Shown: positions 1 to 8,254 of the stretch, in pieces
How the letters are laid out: every line of letters begins with the position of its first letter
Position numbering within the stretch: the stretch's first letter is position 1
NCBI GenBank assembly: GCA_046732465.1
Contig: JBKPND010000111.1
Location: 1 to 20,957, forward strand
Direction of reading: 5' to 3'
Length of the DNA stretch: 20,957 nucleotides
Source of the DNA: DASUPK01 sp046732465
Lineage (GTDB): Bacteria > Actinomycetota > Thermoleophilia > Solirubrobacterales > 70-9
Position numbers and translations under genes: made by a program
The notes under the pieces: model-generated
The model's input: only the letters and a program-made list of their open reading frames with translations
Database searches by the model: none
What the model was told of the DNA's origin: nothing

Positions 1-41
1 TCCCGTTCGTCGTATGGGTGAACGACGAAAAGGAGGCAACG

Positions 42-818
42 ATGCAGGCCGAACACGGGACTCAGAAGATTGCGGTCACGGGAGCCACGGGACGGCTCGG
101 ATCGCCCCTCGTCGAGGTCCTCGAGCAGCGCGGACACGACGTGGTCCCGATCGCGCGCTCCAAGGGCGTCGACGTGATCAGCGGTGACGGCCTCGACGAG
201 GCGCTCGCCGGGGTCGACACCATCATCGATACGGCGACGTGGCCCACGCCAGACCAGGAAGAGGCAACGAAGTTCTTCACCACCTCGGCTCGGAACCTCC
301 AGCGAGCCGGCTCAGAGGCCGGGGTGAAGCGAATCATCGTCGTTTCGATCATCGGCATCGACAAGTTCCAGGGCGGCTACAACGCGGCCAAGATGGCGCA
401 GGAGAGGGCAGTGCTGGAAGGCCCGCTCCCGGTCCGGATCGTCCGCGCAGCCCAGTTCCACGAGTTCTTCGATCAGTTCGTCGGCTGGATGACCCAGGAC
501 GGCGTCGCCTACCTACCCGAGATGCAGACGCAGCCCGTGGCAGCCCGGGTCGTCGCCGAAGCGCTCGCCGACGCGGCCGAGGAGCCGGAGATCGAAAACG
601 GCAGCATCACCGAGGTCGCCGGCCCGCGAGAGGAGCGCCTCGCCGATCTGGCCGCCGCGCTCTTCGCCAGCCGGGGTGACTCGACTGAGATCCGCGAGGC
701 CGGCCAGTCCGAAGATCCGGACGCCGCTGCCTATGCGGAGGGCGCCGCGCTTCCCAACCCGGGCGCGAAGCTCGCCGGTCCGAGCTTTGAGGAGTGGCTC
801 GCGGCGGACCGGGTCTAG
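42..818 (+). CDS. SDR/NmrA-type NAD(P)-binding protein
   Basis: 258 residues, predicted cytoplasmic. The N-terminus carries the Rossmann dinucleotide-binding motif GATGRLG at residues 14-20, after a short beta strand (KIAVT). A Tyr-x-x-x-Lys pair lies at about 113-117 (YNAAK), as in atypical short-chain dehydrogenases. The length and the PVAARVVAEAL segment fit the NmrA/SDR_a5-like group, which includes NAD(P)H-sensing regulators and small reductases. The substrate cannot be told from sequence. The ATG at 42 is preferred over an in-frame GTG at 18 because AAAAGGAGG at 28-36 lies 5 nt upstream. Its stop is 3 nt from the stop of the convergent gene at 822-1361. The family call is firm; the exact function is open. 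Confidence 0.85.
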   Translation: MQAEHGTQKIAVTGATGRLGSPLVEVLEQRGHDVVPIARSKGVDVISGDGLDEALAGVDTIIDTATWPTPDQEEATKFFTTSARNLQRAGSEAGVKRIIVVSIIGIDKFQGGYNAAKMAQERAVLEGPLPVRIVRAAQFHEFFDQFVGWMTQDGVAYLPEMQTQPVAARVVAEALADAAEEPEIENGSITEVAGPREERLADLAAALFASRGDSTEIREAGQSEDPDAAAYAEGAALPNPGAKLAGPSFEEWLAADRV

Positions 819-821
819 CGC

Positions 822-1361
822 TCAGCTGATCGGGACGATCGCCCCGGAGGTGGCGAGACTGAACGCCTCCTTCGGGTCCGGGTCGTAGACCTCGACCTGA
901 TGGTCGGCGTCCGGATAGCCGATGTAGACGCTGGTCGGATTGTTCGAGTTCGTGACCACCAGGGCCCCGTCGGGGGCCTGGCCGGTCTTCGCACCGGGCT
1001 TGTCTGCCGCCTTCTCCAGGTTGGCGCCAGCGGCGGGATAGGTCCCCACCGTCAGGGAGGCGACGTTGCGTGAGCCCACCGGGGTGTTGGGTGCCAGGTA
1101 GCGAATGAAGATGTTGCCGTTGTCCGCGATCGTCAGCTCATACCTCGAGCCGCTGCGCGGGCCGGCCCACCAAACCTGATGGTCGACCGAGTGGGCTAGG
1201 TCGACCAGGCCCTGCTGTGAGATCCCCTCAGGCCCGTGCGTGGACGCGGGCTCGGAGCTCCCGTTGTCGTCGTTCCGCAGCACCAGGAAGGCGACCACAG
1301 CCACGGCTGCGACGAGCACGATGAGAACGAGAGCTGTGCGGGATTCACGGAGTCTGTACAT
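822..1361 (-). CDS. membrane-anchored hypothetical protein
   Basis: 179 residues, not recognised as a named family. One hydrophobic helix at about residues 9-28 follows a short Arg-containing N-terminus. This suggests a signal anchor with the rest of the protein outside the membrane. The external part is polar and rich in Gly, Ser, Asn and Pro, with segments such as WWAGPRSGSRYEL and NIFIRYLAP that look like beta strands. No cysteines, catalytic motif or lipobox are visible. The start has no Shine-Dalgarno sequence but sits 8 nt after TAGGGT, so a leaderless mRNA is likely. It may be a surface sensor or structural protein, but nothing in the sequence decides this. Confidence 0.75.
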   Translation of the reverse strand: MYRLRESRTALVLIVLVAAVAVVAFLVLRNDDNGSSEPASTHGPEGISQQGLVDLAHSVDHQVWWAGPRSGSRYELTIADNGNIFIRYLAPNTPVGSRNVASLTVGTYPAAGANLEKAADKPGAKTGQAPDGALVVTNSNNPTSVYIGYPDADHQVEVYDPDPKEAFSLATSGAIVPIS

Positions 1362-1369
1362 GCGCGGGC

Positions 1370-1375
1370 ACCCTA
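1370..1375 (-). promoter_or_regulatory. -10 element, leaderless start of the 822-1361 gene
   Basis: On the minus strand TAGGGT (TANNNT consensus) lies 8 nt before the ATG at 1361, with no Shine-Dalgarno sequence between. Transcription would start at or near the ATG. A 12-bp palindrome overlaps this hexamer. No convincing -35 box is seen. Confidence 0.45.
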
Positions 1376-1384
1376 CCTAGGTAG
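1373..1384. promoter_or_regulatory. perfect palindrome CTACCTAGGTAG, possible operator
   Basis: The 12-bp sequence is its own reverse complement and overlaps the presumed -10 hexamer of the minus-strand gene starting at 1361. A dimeric repressor bound here would block that promoter. The binding protein is unknown; the operator role is inferred from symmetry and position only. Confidence 0.4.
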
Positions 1385-1443
1385 TCGGTCGTGGAGGTCT
1401 GGAACTAATCGGTCGAGTTGACCGAGACTTGAGGCCAGACAGA

Positions 1444-1473
1444 AACGCGGCGCCGCCGAAGCGACGCCGCGTT
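1444..1473 (-). terminator. rho-independent-type terminator of the collagen-like gene
   Basis: AACGCGGCG (1444-1452) pairs with CGCCGCGTT (1465-1473). The inner part can add three more pairs capped by a CGAA loop. On the minus strand the stem ends in GTT and is followed by TCTGTC, a modest U-rich tail. It lies 25 nt after the stop of the collagen-like gene and is the clearest terminator hairpin in the window. Confidence 0.7.
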
Positions 1474-1498
1474 CCAATGGATCTCTTTACTTCTCGGA

Positions 1499-3259
1499 CT
1501 AGCCGAGCGGAATAACCGTGATGCTGCGGTTCGAGAACGTGCAGGTGTTCGTGTTGTCACCCTTGTACTGGAGGGTGAAGGTGTTCGACCCTGCGGTCAG
1601 GTTGGTGATCACCGTCGTGGTGCTCGCCTGAATTCCGCCGGTGCCAGAACTGCTGCCGTGCTCGCGGATCACCGCCCGCTCGTCGGTTGATGCCTGAGTG
1701 GTGGCACCCGAGACCGCGAAGCTCATGAAACACTCCGCGTCCGGGCTGGGTCGCAGGAATCCGGTTGCGATCACCATCGCCCGGGTGCCAGTCGTTGCCG
1801 TCACCGCGGGATTGGTCCCGCCTCCGGTGAGAGTGGCGCTGTACGAGTTGGCACTCCTTGTTCCGGATGTGGTCGTGGTGGTCGTCACCGGCGTTCCGAG
1901 CCCCGCGGGACCAGTCGGACCTGTCGCGCCCTGCGGACCCTGGGGACCTTGCGGACCCTCCGGACCCTGCGGACCGACATCGCCCTGCGCACCCTGGGAG
2001 CCGGTTGCACCAGTGGCGCCAGTGGCACCAGTGGCACCGGTCTCACCCTGGGGGCCCGGGACGCCCTGGGGACCAATCGGACCTTGAGGACCGATCGGGC
2101 CCTGTTCGCCCTGCGGACCCTGGGCGCCGGTCGCACCGGTCGCGCCCTGCGGACCCTGCGGACCGACATCGCCCTGGGCGCCGGTCGCACCGGCCGCGCC
2201 GGTCTCGCCCTGCAGACCCTGAGCACCGGTCTCGCCCTGCGGACCCTGTGGGCCGGTCGCGCCCGTGGCGCCAGTGGCACCGGTGGCACCGGTGGCACCA
2301 GTCTCACCCTGCGGACCAGCCACGCCCTGAGGACCGATCGGGCCCTGAGGACCCTGCGGGCCGGTATCGCCCTGCGGTCCCTGCGCACCGGTCGCGCCGG
2401 TCGCGCCAGTGGCGCCGGTCGCGCCGGCGGGGCCGGTCGGACCGGTGTCGCCCTGCGGACCCTGGGCTCCCTGCGCACCAGTGGCACCAGTGGCACCTGT
2501 GGCTCCAGTTTCACCCTGCGGACCCTGAGGGCCGACCTCACCCTGAGGACCGACCGGGCCCTGCGGGCCGATCGGGCCCTGCGGGCCGGTTGCGCCGGTA
2601 GCGCCGGTGGCGCCGGTGGCGCCGGTCTCACCCTGCGGGCCTTGCGGGCCAGTGTCACCCTGCGGGCCCTGCGGACCGGTGTCGCCGGTCAGGCCCTGCG
2701 GACCCTGCGGGCCGATAGCACCCGTGGCGCCGGTGGCACCTGTGGCGCCAGTGGCACCAGTCGCGCCCTGCGGGCCCTGCGGACCGGTGTCGCCGGTCTG
2801 GCCCTGCGGACCCTGGGCACCTTGCGGACCCTGGTCGCCCTGCGGTCCCTGGGGACCGGGGACGCCCTGCGGGCCGATGGGACCCTGGGGACCCATAGGC
2901 CCATCCGCACCGGTAGCACCGGTCGCGCCGGTGGCACCGGTCGCGCCGGTCGCACCCTGGGCACCCTGAGCGCCCTGGGCACCCTGCGCACCGGTCGCAC
3001 CGGTGGCTCCGGTCGCGCCCTGAGGGCCGACGGGGCCCTGCGGACCCGGAGCGCCCTGCGGCGAGCTGAGGGAGAGCAGCGAGTAACCCTTGCTGCACGT
3101 CGTCCCCGTCGCGACCTTCAGCATGCCCTTGTTCGGATTCTTCTTCTTGACGCAGAAACTGGCGGAACTCTGGGCGAGTGCTGAATCGACAGTCATCGCG
3201 CCGATCGCAAGCGACGTAAGCGCGAACACAAAGAGCAAACGCCCCCTAAGGGTGTTCAT
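1499..3259 (-). CDS. secreted collagen-like protein
   Basis: 586 residues. A Sec signal peptide covers about residues 1-29 (hydrophobic core LLFVFALTSLAIGA, Ala-x-Ala end). A short N-terminal domain with two Cys (36, 55) follows. Then come about 128 Gly-X-Y triplets without interruption (about 69-453), mostly GPQ, GAT, GAQ, GET and GDT. The C-terminal domain of about 130 residues is Thr/Ser-rich, probably beta-structured, and holds two further Cys. The collagen part contains no Lys or Arg. Bacterial collagen-like proteins form trimeric stalks on the surface, and that role is inferred here. The ATG at 3259 is chosen because a signal peptide follows directly and GGGAGA lies about 9 nt upstream. 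The frame stays open to 3409, but that extension would bury the signal peptide. Confidence 0.9.
   Translation of the reverse strand: MNTLRGRLLFVFALTSLAIGAMTVDSALAQSSASFCVKKKNPNKGMLKVATGTTCSKGYSLLSLSSPQGAPGPQGPVGPQGATGATGATGAQGAQGAQGAQGATGATGATGATGATGADGPMGPQGPIGPQGVPGPQGPQGDQGPQGAQGPQGQTGDTGPQGPQGATGATGATGATGATGAIGPQGPQGLTGDTGPQGPQGDTGPQGPQGETGATGATGATGATGPQGPIGPQGPVGPQGEVGPQGPQGETGATGATGATGAQGAQGPQGDTGPTGPAGATGATGATGATGAQGPQGDTGPQGPQGPIGPQGVAGPQGETGATGATGATGATGATGPQGPQGETGAQGLQGETGAAGATGAQGDVGPQGPQGATGATGAQGPQGEQGPIGPQGPIGPQGVPGPQGETGATGATGATGATGSQGAQGDVGPQGPEGPQGPQGPQGATGPTGPAGLGTPVTTTTTTSGTRSANSYSATLTGGGTNPAVTATTGTRAMVIATGFLRPSPDAECFMSFAVSGATTQASTDERAVIREHGSSSGTGGIQASTTTVITNLTAGSNTFTLQYKGDNTNTCTFSNRSITVIPLG
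1901..3055 (-). repeat. collagen Gly-X-Y coding repeat
   Basis: About 1.15 kb of 9-nt-periodic GC-rich sequence encodes the triplet domain. Recurrent units are GGxCCxCAG (GPQ) and GGxGCxACx (GAT), with synonymous third-base changes between copies. The periodicity opens long shadow frames on both strands. Such tracts change length easily by slippage and may be collapsed in short-read assemblies. Confidence 0.9.
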
Positions 3260-3511
3260 CACAGTTTCTCTCCCGTGAGTTGAGTCGAGGTCGAGGTGAA
3301 AATGCGCGCCGCCCCTTGCGGCGAGCTCCTCATCGAAGCGCAGTATCACCAGCGGAAAGCCGACATTCATCCGGGTTTTTCCCCGATTGGGCGTAGGCAA
3401 TGCGTCCACTACCCAAAAAATGGCTCAAGTGACGAACGTCCAATCCCGTCCAGGGTGCCTCATCACTTTTGGTAGCGGTCCGATCTCTCAGTCAGGCAGG
3501 AAGCCCGACCC
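3260..3511. other. divergent intergenic region
   Basis: This 252-bp region lies between the collagen-like gene (minus) and the glycoside-hydrolase-like gene (plus). It is more AT-rich than its surroundings, with an A-run at about 3415-3420. It should hold both promoters, but I could not assign clear -35/-10 pairs. No RNA gene or further coding region was seen. Confidence 0.4.
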
Positions 3512-4726
3512 ATGCACCCCACCCGGACCACATTCCCTGGACCGTTCGGCCAAAGCTCGCGCTCGGCCCGAGTCGCGATCCTCGCCGGGCTCGTATGCAT
3601 GGCCACTCTTTTGCTCTGGAATCCGGCCCCGGCGAAGGCCGCGCTCCCACCCCAGGGCGTTTACGAGCAGTGCGCACCCAACTCTACGACCGAGGATTGC
3701 GGCGCTCGGCTGCGCACGATCGCCGACGCCGGCTTCAAATACGTCCTCAACTACACAGCCTGGTTCGGCAACGCCGAGCAGGTTCGGCACTACGCCGACG
3801 AGGCTCAGGCCGCCGGAATCCAGCTGATCTGGCCGCTCAACGATCACGCCTGGCGGGATGGCACTAACCTGCACTCCTACTACCGCTACCTGGGCCCCGA
3901 CTGCCCGTGCTCGAGCAACGCCGAGTTCAAGCAGTGGGCCCTCGGCCTGGTCAAGGACCACCCCGCGACGTGGGGCTTCTACGTGGGCGATGAGCTCTCG
4001 CCGACCGCGCAGAACGTCTCCCAGGCCAAGGCGCTCGCCGGCGAGGTGAAGTCGATCGCGCCGGACAAGCCCACCCTCTACGTCACGATCCCCAACGACA
4101 ACGGCGTGCTGACCAGCCAGCTCGAGCCGTTCGAGGAGACTGCCGACTACGTCGGCGCCGACTACTACCCGATCGGCAAGGGCAACAACATGGACGCCCT
4201 CAGCGGCTACGCCCAGGACACGCGCCAGCTCGCTGCGCAGTACGGACGCAAGCCCGTCTTCGTGCTCCAGGCCTTCTCCTGGTCCGAGTACGAGCCCTCC
4301 GCCGATCGCTTCCCGACCCGCGGCGAGATGCAGTCCATGCGCGACATGGCGATCTCAGAGGGCGCTCCCCAGATGATGCTCTGGTACGCGTTCAACGACG
4401 TGATGGACTCGAGCAACCCGCAGGGCAACTGGAACGACGTGAAGGCGGCCGCCTTCGCCCCCTACGTAAAGGTCACCGGCGTGGGCGGCAAGCGCTGCGT
4501 CCCGAGGCTCAAGGCGAAGGTCTCCGTGCTGGCGAACTCGGCGATCCGCAAGGTGCGGGCCAAGCTCGACGGCCGCTCGGTGATGAAGACGCAGCGCGAG
4601 AACTCCCGCCTGCCTCGCCTGCACCTCCGGGGCGGGCGCCACCGCCTCAAGGTCACGGCGACCGACCGGCAGGGCAAGGTGGCCGCGCGCTCGCTGCGGT
4701 TCCGGATCTGCGCGCGCGTCAGCTAG
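3512..4726 (+). CDS. secreted glycoside-hydrolase-like TIM barrel protein
   Basis: 404 residues. A long signal peptide (about 1-43: hydrophobic VAILAGLVCMATLLLW, then PAKA before cleavage) directs export. Residues about 47-320 look like a (beta/alpha)8 glycosidase fold. Strand-like segments end in polar or acidic residues: YVLNYTAW, IQLIWPLNDH, WGFYVGDEL, ADYVGADYYP, VFVLQAFSW, MMLWYAFND. Glu161 in the GDEL segment is the best candidate acid/base residue. A basic beta-rich domain, probably Ig-like, follows (about 328-404) and contains two Cys. Substrate and catalytic competence are unknown, and some relatives are non-enzymatic. The ATG at 3512 has AGGAAG 8 nt upstream. Confidence 0.75.
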   Translation: MHPTRTTFPGPFGQSSRSARVAILAGLVCMATLLLWNPAPAKAALPPQGVYEQCAPNSTTEDCGARLRTIADAGFKYVLNYTAWFGNAEQVRHYADEAQAAGIQLIWPLNDHAWRDGTNLHSYYRYLGPDCPCSSNAEFKQWALGLVKDHPATWGFYVGDELSPTAQNVSQAKALAGEVKSIAPDKPTLYVTIPNDNGVLTSQLEPFEETADYVGADYYPIGKGNNMDALSGYAQDTRQLAAQYGRKPVFVLQAFSWSEYEPSADRFPTRGEMQSMRDMAISEGAPQMMLWYAFNDVMDSSNPQGNWNDVKAAAFAPYVKVTGVGGKRCVPRLKAKVSVLANSAIRKVRAKLDGRSVMKTQRENSRLPRLHLRGGRHRLKVTATDRQGKVAARSLRFRICARVS

Positions 4727-4809
4727 CCCGCGCTTCCGTTCACGAGGTCGTTTCAGGCCCGGCCGCGCCCGAGTTATAGGGTCGGCGTCCCGATGAAAGG
4801 ACTCGACTC

Positions 4810-5505
4810 ATGGCTGGATTGCCGAACATCGTGCTCGTCCACGGAGCCTGGGCGGACGGCTCCTGCTGGAGCGACGTCATCGAGCGTCTGCAGGCCGACG
4901 GCTACAAGGTCACCGCACCTCAGATTCCGGAGACCTCGCTCGCGGATGACGTCGCGAAGGTCCGCCGCGTGCTCAGCCGCCAAGACGGCCCGACGGTTCT
5001 CGCGGCCCACTCCTACGGGGGCCAGGTCATCACCTCCCTCGGCACCGACGCGCCGAACGTCGTCGGCCTCGTCTACATCGCGGGCTTCGGGCTCGACGAG
5101 GGTGAGTCGATCGGCGCCCTGCTGCAGCAGGGTCCTCCGACCCCGGGGGTGGCGAACATCGATGTCGACTCGGAGGGCTTCGCCTGGATCCCCGAGGACG
5201 ACTTCCTCAATCACTTCGCCGCCGACATCGATCCGGTCAAGGCAAAGGTCATGTACGCCGTGCAGCAGCCCCTGACCATGTCCGCATTCGACGACGTGAT
5301 GGGCACCCCCGCTTGGAAGTCACTGCCGTCGTGGTATCTGGTCGCGGAGAACGACGAGGTGATCCCACCCGACGGCGAGAGGCAGTTCGCGGAGCGAATG
5401 GGCGCCGACACGATCGAGGTCGCGAGCGGACACTGCGCGATGGTCTCCCATCCGGAGGAGACCTATGAGCGGATCGTGACCGCCGCGAAGGCCGTCGCGG
5501 CTTAG
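4810..5505 (+). CDS. alpha/beta hydrolase
   Basis: 231 residues, no signal peptide, predicted cytoplasmic. It is a compact alpha/beta hydrolase with the oxyanion-strand motif VLVHGAW (8-14), a nucleophile elbow AHSYGG with Ser68, an acid in ENDEVIP (Asp182) and His208 in SGHCAMVSHP, so the triad is complete. Size and motifs resemble the methyl-salicylate-esterase/hydroxynitrile-lyase branch (AB hydrolase_6), so a small ester substrate is likely but not shown. AAAGGA at 4796-4801 stands 8 nt before the ATG. A TATAGG hexamer about 40 nt upstream may be the -10. The stop codon overlaps that of the convergent phosphoesterase gene by 4 bp (TTAG). Confidence 0.88.
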   Translation: MAGLPNIVLVHGAWADGSCWSDVIERLQADGYKVTAPQIPETSLADDVAKVRRVLSRQDGPTVLAAHSYGGQVITSLGTDAPNVVGLVYIAGFGLDEGESIGALLQQGPPTPGVANIDVDSEGFAWIPEDDFLNHFAADIDPVKAKVMYAVQQPLTMSAFDDVMGTPAWKSLPSWYLVAENDEVIPPDGERQFAERMGADTIEVASGHCAMVSHPEETYERIVTAAKAVAA

Positions 5506-6755
5506 GGAAGCGCGGCGGCCCGGGGCCGCTTCTTCTTCGCGCGCTTCCTCTTGCACTTCTTGTGCTTGTGCTTCTTCGCGGCCCCCGCGTGGGGGTGGTG
5601 CTTCTTGTGCCGCTTCTTCCTCTTGCACTTCTTCTGCGGCACCGGGCAGCCGTGATTGTTGAGGACCTGCTCGTCGAGGGGCTTGAGGCCCGCCTGGCCC
5701 GCGAAGCCGAGATGCGGAAGCCGGAAGTTGTCCTCGATCGAGCGCAGCAGGCTGTAGTGGTTGTAGGGGTCCTTTGAGACCGTCCCCGCCTGAATGCAGG
5801 ACGACAGCATCACGGCCCCGATCCGCCCGCCGCCGGGCCCAGGCGCCGGACCTCCCGGATTGATGGTGTTGGGCCCCGGCTTCTCCCCGCAGCAGGCACT
5901 TGCGTCGGCCTGCTCGCCCGGCTCCGCTTCCGCCTCGTCGAAGGTGATGATCAAGAGGCCGCGGTCCTTGTATGCGGGCGAGGCGAGGATCTGCGGCACC
6001 AGGGCCTGGAGGAAGCGGTTCGCCTGGACCATGCCACCCGGCTGGCCGTCCGGGCAAGGCTCGTCGTGCCCGTCGTTGCAGAGATCGGGCGTGATGAACG
6101 CGTAGTTGGGTGTGGTGGAGGCGGAGGCCAGGTCCGGCGCGAGCTGGTTCAAGTCGACGTCGTTCGCCTGGCACGTCGGGAAGTCGATGATCGAGTGGAA
6201 GTACACGAAGGGGTTATGCCTGGCGGCGTACTGGTCGGTCGCGGTCGCCGTCTGGGTCCCGTCGGGCGTGTTGAGCCTCGGGTGCCGGCAGGTGGACGGC
6301 TCCGAGGGCACGGAGGCGGCCATGTCCTGCATGTAGCCCCTCCACGAGTAGCCAACCCCCTCGAGCTGGGTGGCGATGTTCTGGGTGCCCGGCGGATAGA
6401 CGCAGCCCTGACCGACGAACTGGCCCCCACTCGTCGGCAGGCCCGGGATCAGGTCGCTGTAGAACGGGCAGTCCGCCTGCGTCTCGATGTTCGGCGCCTG
6501 CCCGCTCACCATCGAGATGTAGTTGTCGAGGCTGAGGTGGCCGGTCGCGTAGTAGTTGGGCAGGTAGGCGCCCTTCGAGGTGAGCGTGTTGGCGAGGTAC
6601 GGAATCTCCGTCTTGGGCCCGAACGTCGCGCCGGCGTTCTCGTTCTCGAGGACAACCATAAAGACGTGGTTCACGTGCGGGACCGCAGCCTGGGCGGGCG
6701 CCGCGGTGCCGAAGAGGGCGACCGCGAGGGCCGCCGCCAGCGCCGCTCGCCGCAT
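5502..6755 (-). CDS. Sec-exported phosphoesterase with cationic tail
   Basis: 417 residues of the phosphoesterase family (PF04185: acid phosphatase AcpA and phospholipase C relatives). Signal peptide about 1-23 (AQA cleavage). Family landmarks: VFMVVLENEN (31-40), NYYATGHLSLDNYISMVSG (67-85), ITPDLCNDGHD (221-231), ITFDEAEAE (270-278) and HYSLLRSIEDNF (333-344). It likely releases phosphate from extracellular esters. The last 45 residues are extraordinarily basic (Lys/Arg/His with two Cys, about 375-412), unlike the catalytic part, and could bind cell wall polymers or nucleic acid. The start ATG overlaps the upstream stop as TGATG, so translation is probably coupled. Third gene of the unit starting at 8808. 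Confidence 0.85.
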   Translation of the reverse strand: MRRAALAAALAVALFGTAAPAQAAVPHVNHVFMVVLENENAGATFGPKTEIPYLANTLTSKGAYLPNYYATGHLSLDNYISMVSGQAPNIETQADCPFYSDLIPGLPTSGGQFVGQGCVYPPGTQNIATQLEGVGYSWRGYMQDMAASVPSEPSTCRHPRLNTPDGTQTATATDQYAARHNPFVYFHSIIDFPTCQANDVDLNQLAPDLASASTTPNYAFITPDLCNDGHDEPCPDGQPGGMVQANRFLQALVPQILASPAYKDRGLLIITFDEAEAEPGEQADASACCGEKPGPNTINPGGPAPGPGGGRIGAVMLSSCIQAGTVSKDPYNHYSLLRSIEDNFRLPHLGFAGQAGLKPLDEQVLNNHGCPVPQKKCKRKKRHKKHHPHAGAAKKHKHKKCKRKRAKKKRPRAAALP

Positions 6756-8254
6756 CAGCGCCCCGCCTGCCAGGCGGCGATCTGCCTGCCCAGGCGCTCC
6801 ACCGTGCTTCCCGGGCTGGAGAAGATCTGGTCGGGTTTGGCGGGACCCGTCGGATAGCCGAGGTGGTCGAGGTATTCGACCATCCGCGGCGAGCCGATGT
6901 GTAGCCCCTCCGCCTTCTCGGCCGCCAGGGCCGCCGTGTTCTCGCCACTCTCGGATTCGGAGCCGAGCACCTGCAGTGAGCACGGAGTGCTCACCGGCGG
7001 CGCCGGCTGCGGCAGGGCGGGCGGGTCGAAGTTGGGGTGCTCCCAGTCGAAGGAACGGCCGATGTTGGAGGCGTAGCGGTGCCGCATGGTCAGGTAGCCG
7101 AGGCCGAAGCGGTAGGAGAGGAGCTTCAGGATCGACTCGTGTGTGACCGTCATGTGGCTGACGTGGCCACGGCGGGCGTACGGGGAGATCGCCGCGCCGG
7201 GAATGCGGAAACCGGTGATGCCGAAGTTGTCGTCGAGGTTGGCGCTCTGGCGGTCGTCAGGGACCTGCACCGGCGAGACGTGGTCGAAGAACCCGCCCCA
7301 CTCGTCGTAGTTGACGAACATCGCGCCGCGGCGGAACTGGGGCGAGTGAACGAACGCGTTGACGACGTCGGCCATGAAGGCCTGGCCGATCCGGATGTCG
7401 GCGTGCGGATGCTCGTCCCCGGCGAGCCCGTCCCCGCCGCCGCCGTCCAGGAACATCGGGTCGACGAAGGCGAGGTGGGGCAGGTTGCCCGCGGCGGCGT
7501 CAGCGTAGAACTCCGCGACCGGCTTGATGATCGGCGCGTAGCGGTTGCCGAAGACTCCGATGAAGGGCAGGTCGCTGAAGTAGTAGGTGACCCGCAGTCC
7601 CTTCGCCAGCATCAGGTCCCAGATCGTCTGCCACTGATAGAGACCGCCGGTCGCGAGAGCGGCGATCACGTCCGCCGCTGAGGCGTTGGACTTGTTGCCG
7701 CCGGAGGTGGCGGAGTGCTGGTAGAGGCGGTTCGGCCAGGTCGGCCCGAGCAGCGAGCAGAAGTAGCGGTCATACAGCGTGAAGTTGTCGGCGAGCGCCG
7801 GGATGAACGGCAGGTCGGCCTTCTCGTAATAGCCGAGGGCGTAGAAGTCGCTGGCCTTGTAGAAGCCGTCGAGCTTGCCGCCGTTGAACTCGGTGCGGGC
7901 TCCGTCCCAGGAGTGGTTCGGGTCCTCGAACGCGCAGCCCTGGAAGTCGGGTGCGAGCGAGTGGGTGCTGTGCGTGTTCCCCAGGTCGTCCGGGTAGGTG
8001 AGCCCGGCGTTGACGCCGTCCGCGCCCGGATGCCAGCCGAAGTAGTGGTCGAACGAGCGGTTCTCCTGCATGAGGACGACGAAGGTGTCGATCGGCATGT
8101 TCGACGGGCTCGGGAAGGGCGCCTCGGCCTGGACCCGCCCGGCGTGACGAACGAGGGCATCGACCGGCCAGGCGCTCGCCACCCCGGCCAGCCCCGCCAG
8201 CGCCGCCGTCTTGGCGAGGAACTCGCGGCGGCGGAGCGAGTGCTCGTCGCTCAC
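6755..8254 (-). CDS. Tat-exported phosphoesterase (phospholipase C/acid phosphatase family)
   Basis: 499 residues. The N-terminus has a twin-arginine motif (RRREFLAK, 8-15) and a hydrophobic Ala/Gly-rich helix, so the folded protein is exported through Tat. This is usual for non-haemolytic phospholipase C enzymes, which fold with metal. Conserved motifs: FVVLMQENRSFDHYFG (58-73), DEHPHADIR (280-288) and VNYDEWGGFFDHVSP (314-328), which supply the metal and phosphate ligands of the family. Substrate (phospholipid or other phosphate ester) is undecided. The GTG start is inside the upstream stop (GTGA, 4-nt overlap), and the stop overlaps the next start (TGATG). The two phosphoesterases differ in export route and are only distantly alike. 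Confidence 0.88.
   Translation of the reverse strand: MSDEHSLRRREFLAKTAALAGLAGVASAWPVDALVRHAGRVQAEAPFPSPSNMPIDTFVVLMQENRSFDHYFGWHPGADGVNAGLTYPDDLGNTHSTHSLAPDFQGCAFEDPNHSWDGARTEFNGGKLDGFYKASDFYALGYYEKADLPFIPALADNFTLYDRYFCSLLGPTWPNRLYQHSATSGGNKSNASAADVIAALATGGLYQWQTIWDLMLAKGLRVTYYFSDLPFIGVFGNRYAPIIKPVAEFYADAAAGNLPHLAFVDPMFLDGGGGDGLAGDEHPHADIRIGQAFMADVVNAFVHSPQFRRGAMFVNYDEWGGFFDHVSPVQVPDDRQSANLDDNFGITGFRIPGAAISPYARRGHVSHMTVTHESILKLLSYRFGLGYLTMRHRYASNIGRSFDWEHPNFDPPALPQPAPPVSTPCSLQVLGSESESGENTAALAAEKAEGLHIGSPRMVEYLDHLGYPTGPAKPDQIFSSPGSTVERLGRQIAAWQAGR

Noticed and set aside
1901..3055. Repeat cluster that could look like a CRISPR array or minisatellite
   Set aside because: Unit length and variation follow the protein triplets; there are no spacers of constant length and no cas genes nearby.
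1698..3184. Several long open frames on both strands across the collagen region (up to 411 codons)
   Set aside because: They arise from the 9-nt periodicity and GC-rich codons of the Gly-X-Y tract; their translations are low-complexity Arg/Ala/Thr or Pro/Val repeats without a start signal.
3260..3409. 50-codon N-terminal extension of the collagen-like gene
   Set aside because: It would place a signal peptide inside the protein; the ATG at 3259 has a ribosome binding site and is directly followed by the signal peptide.
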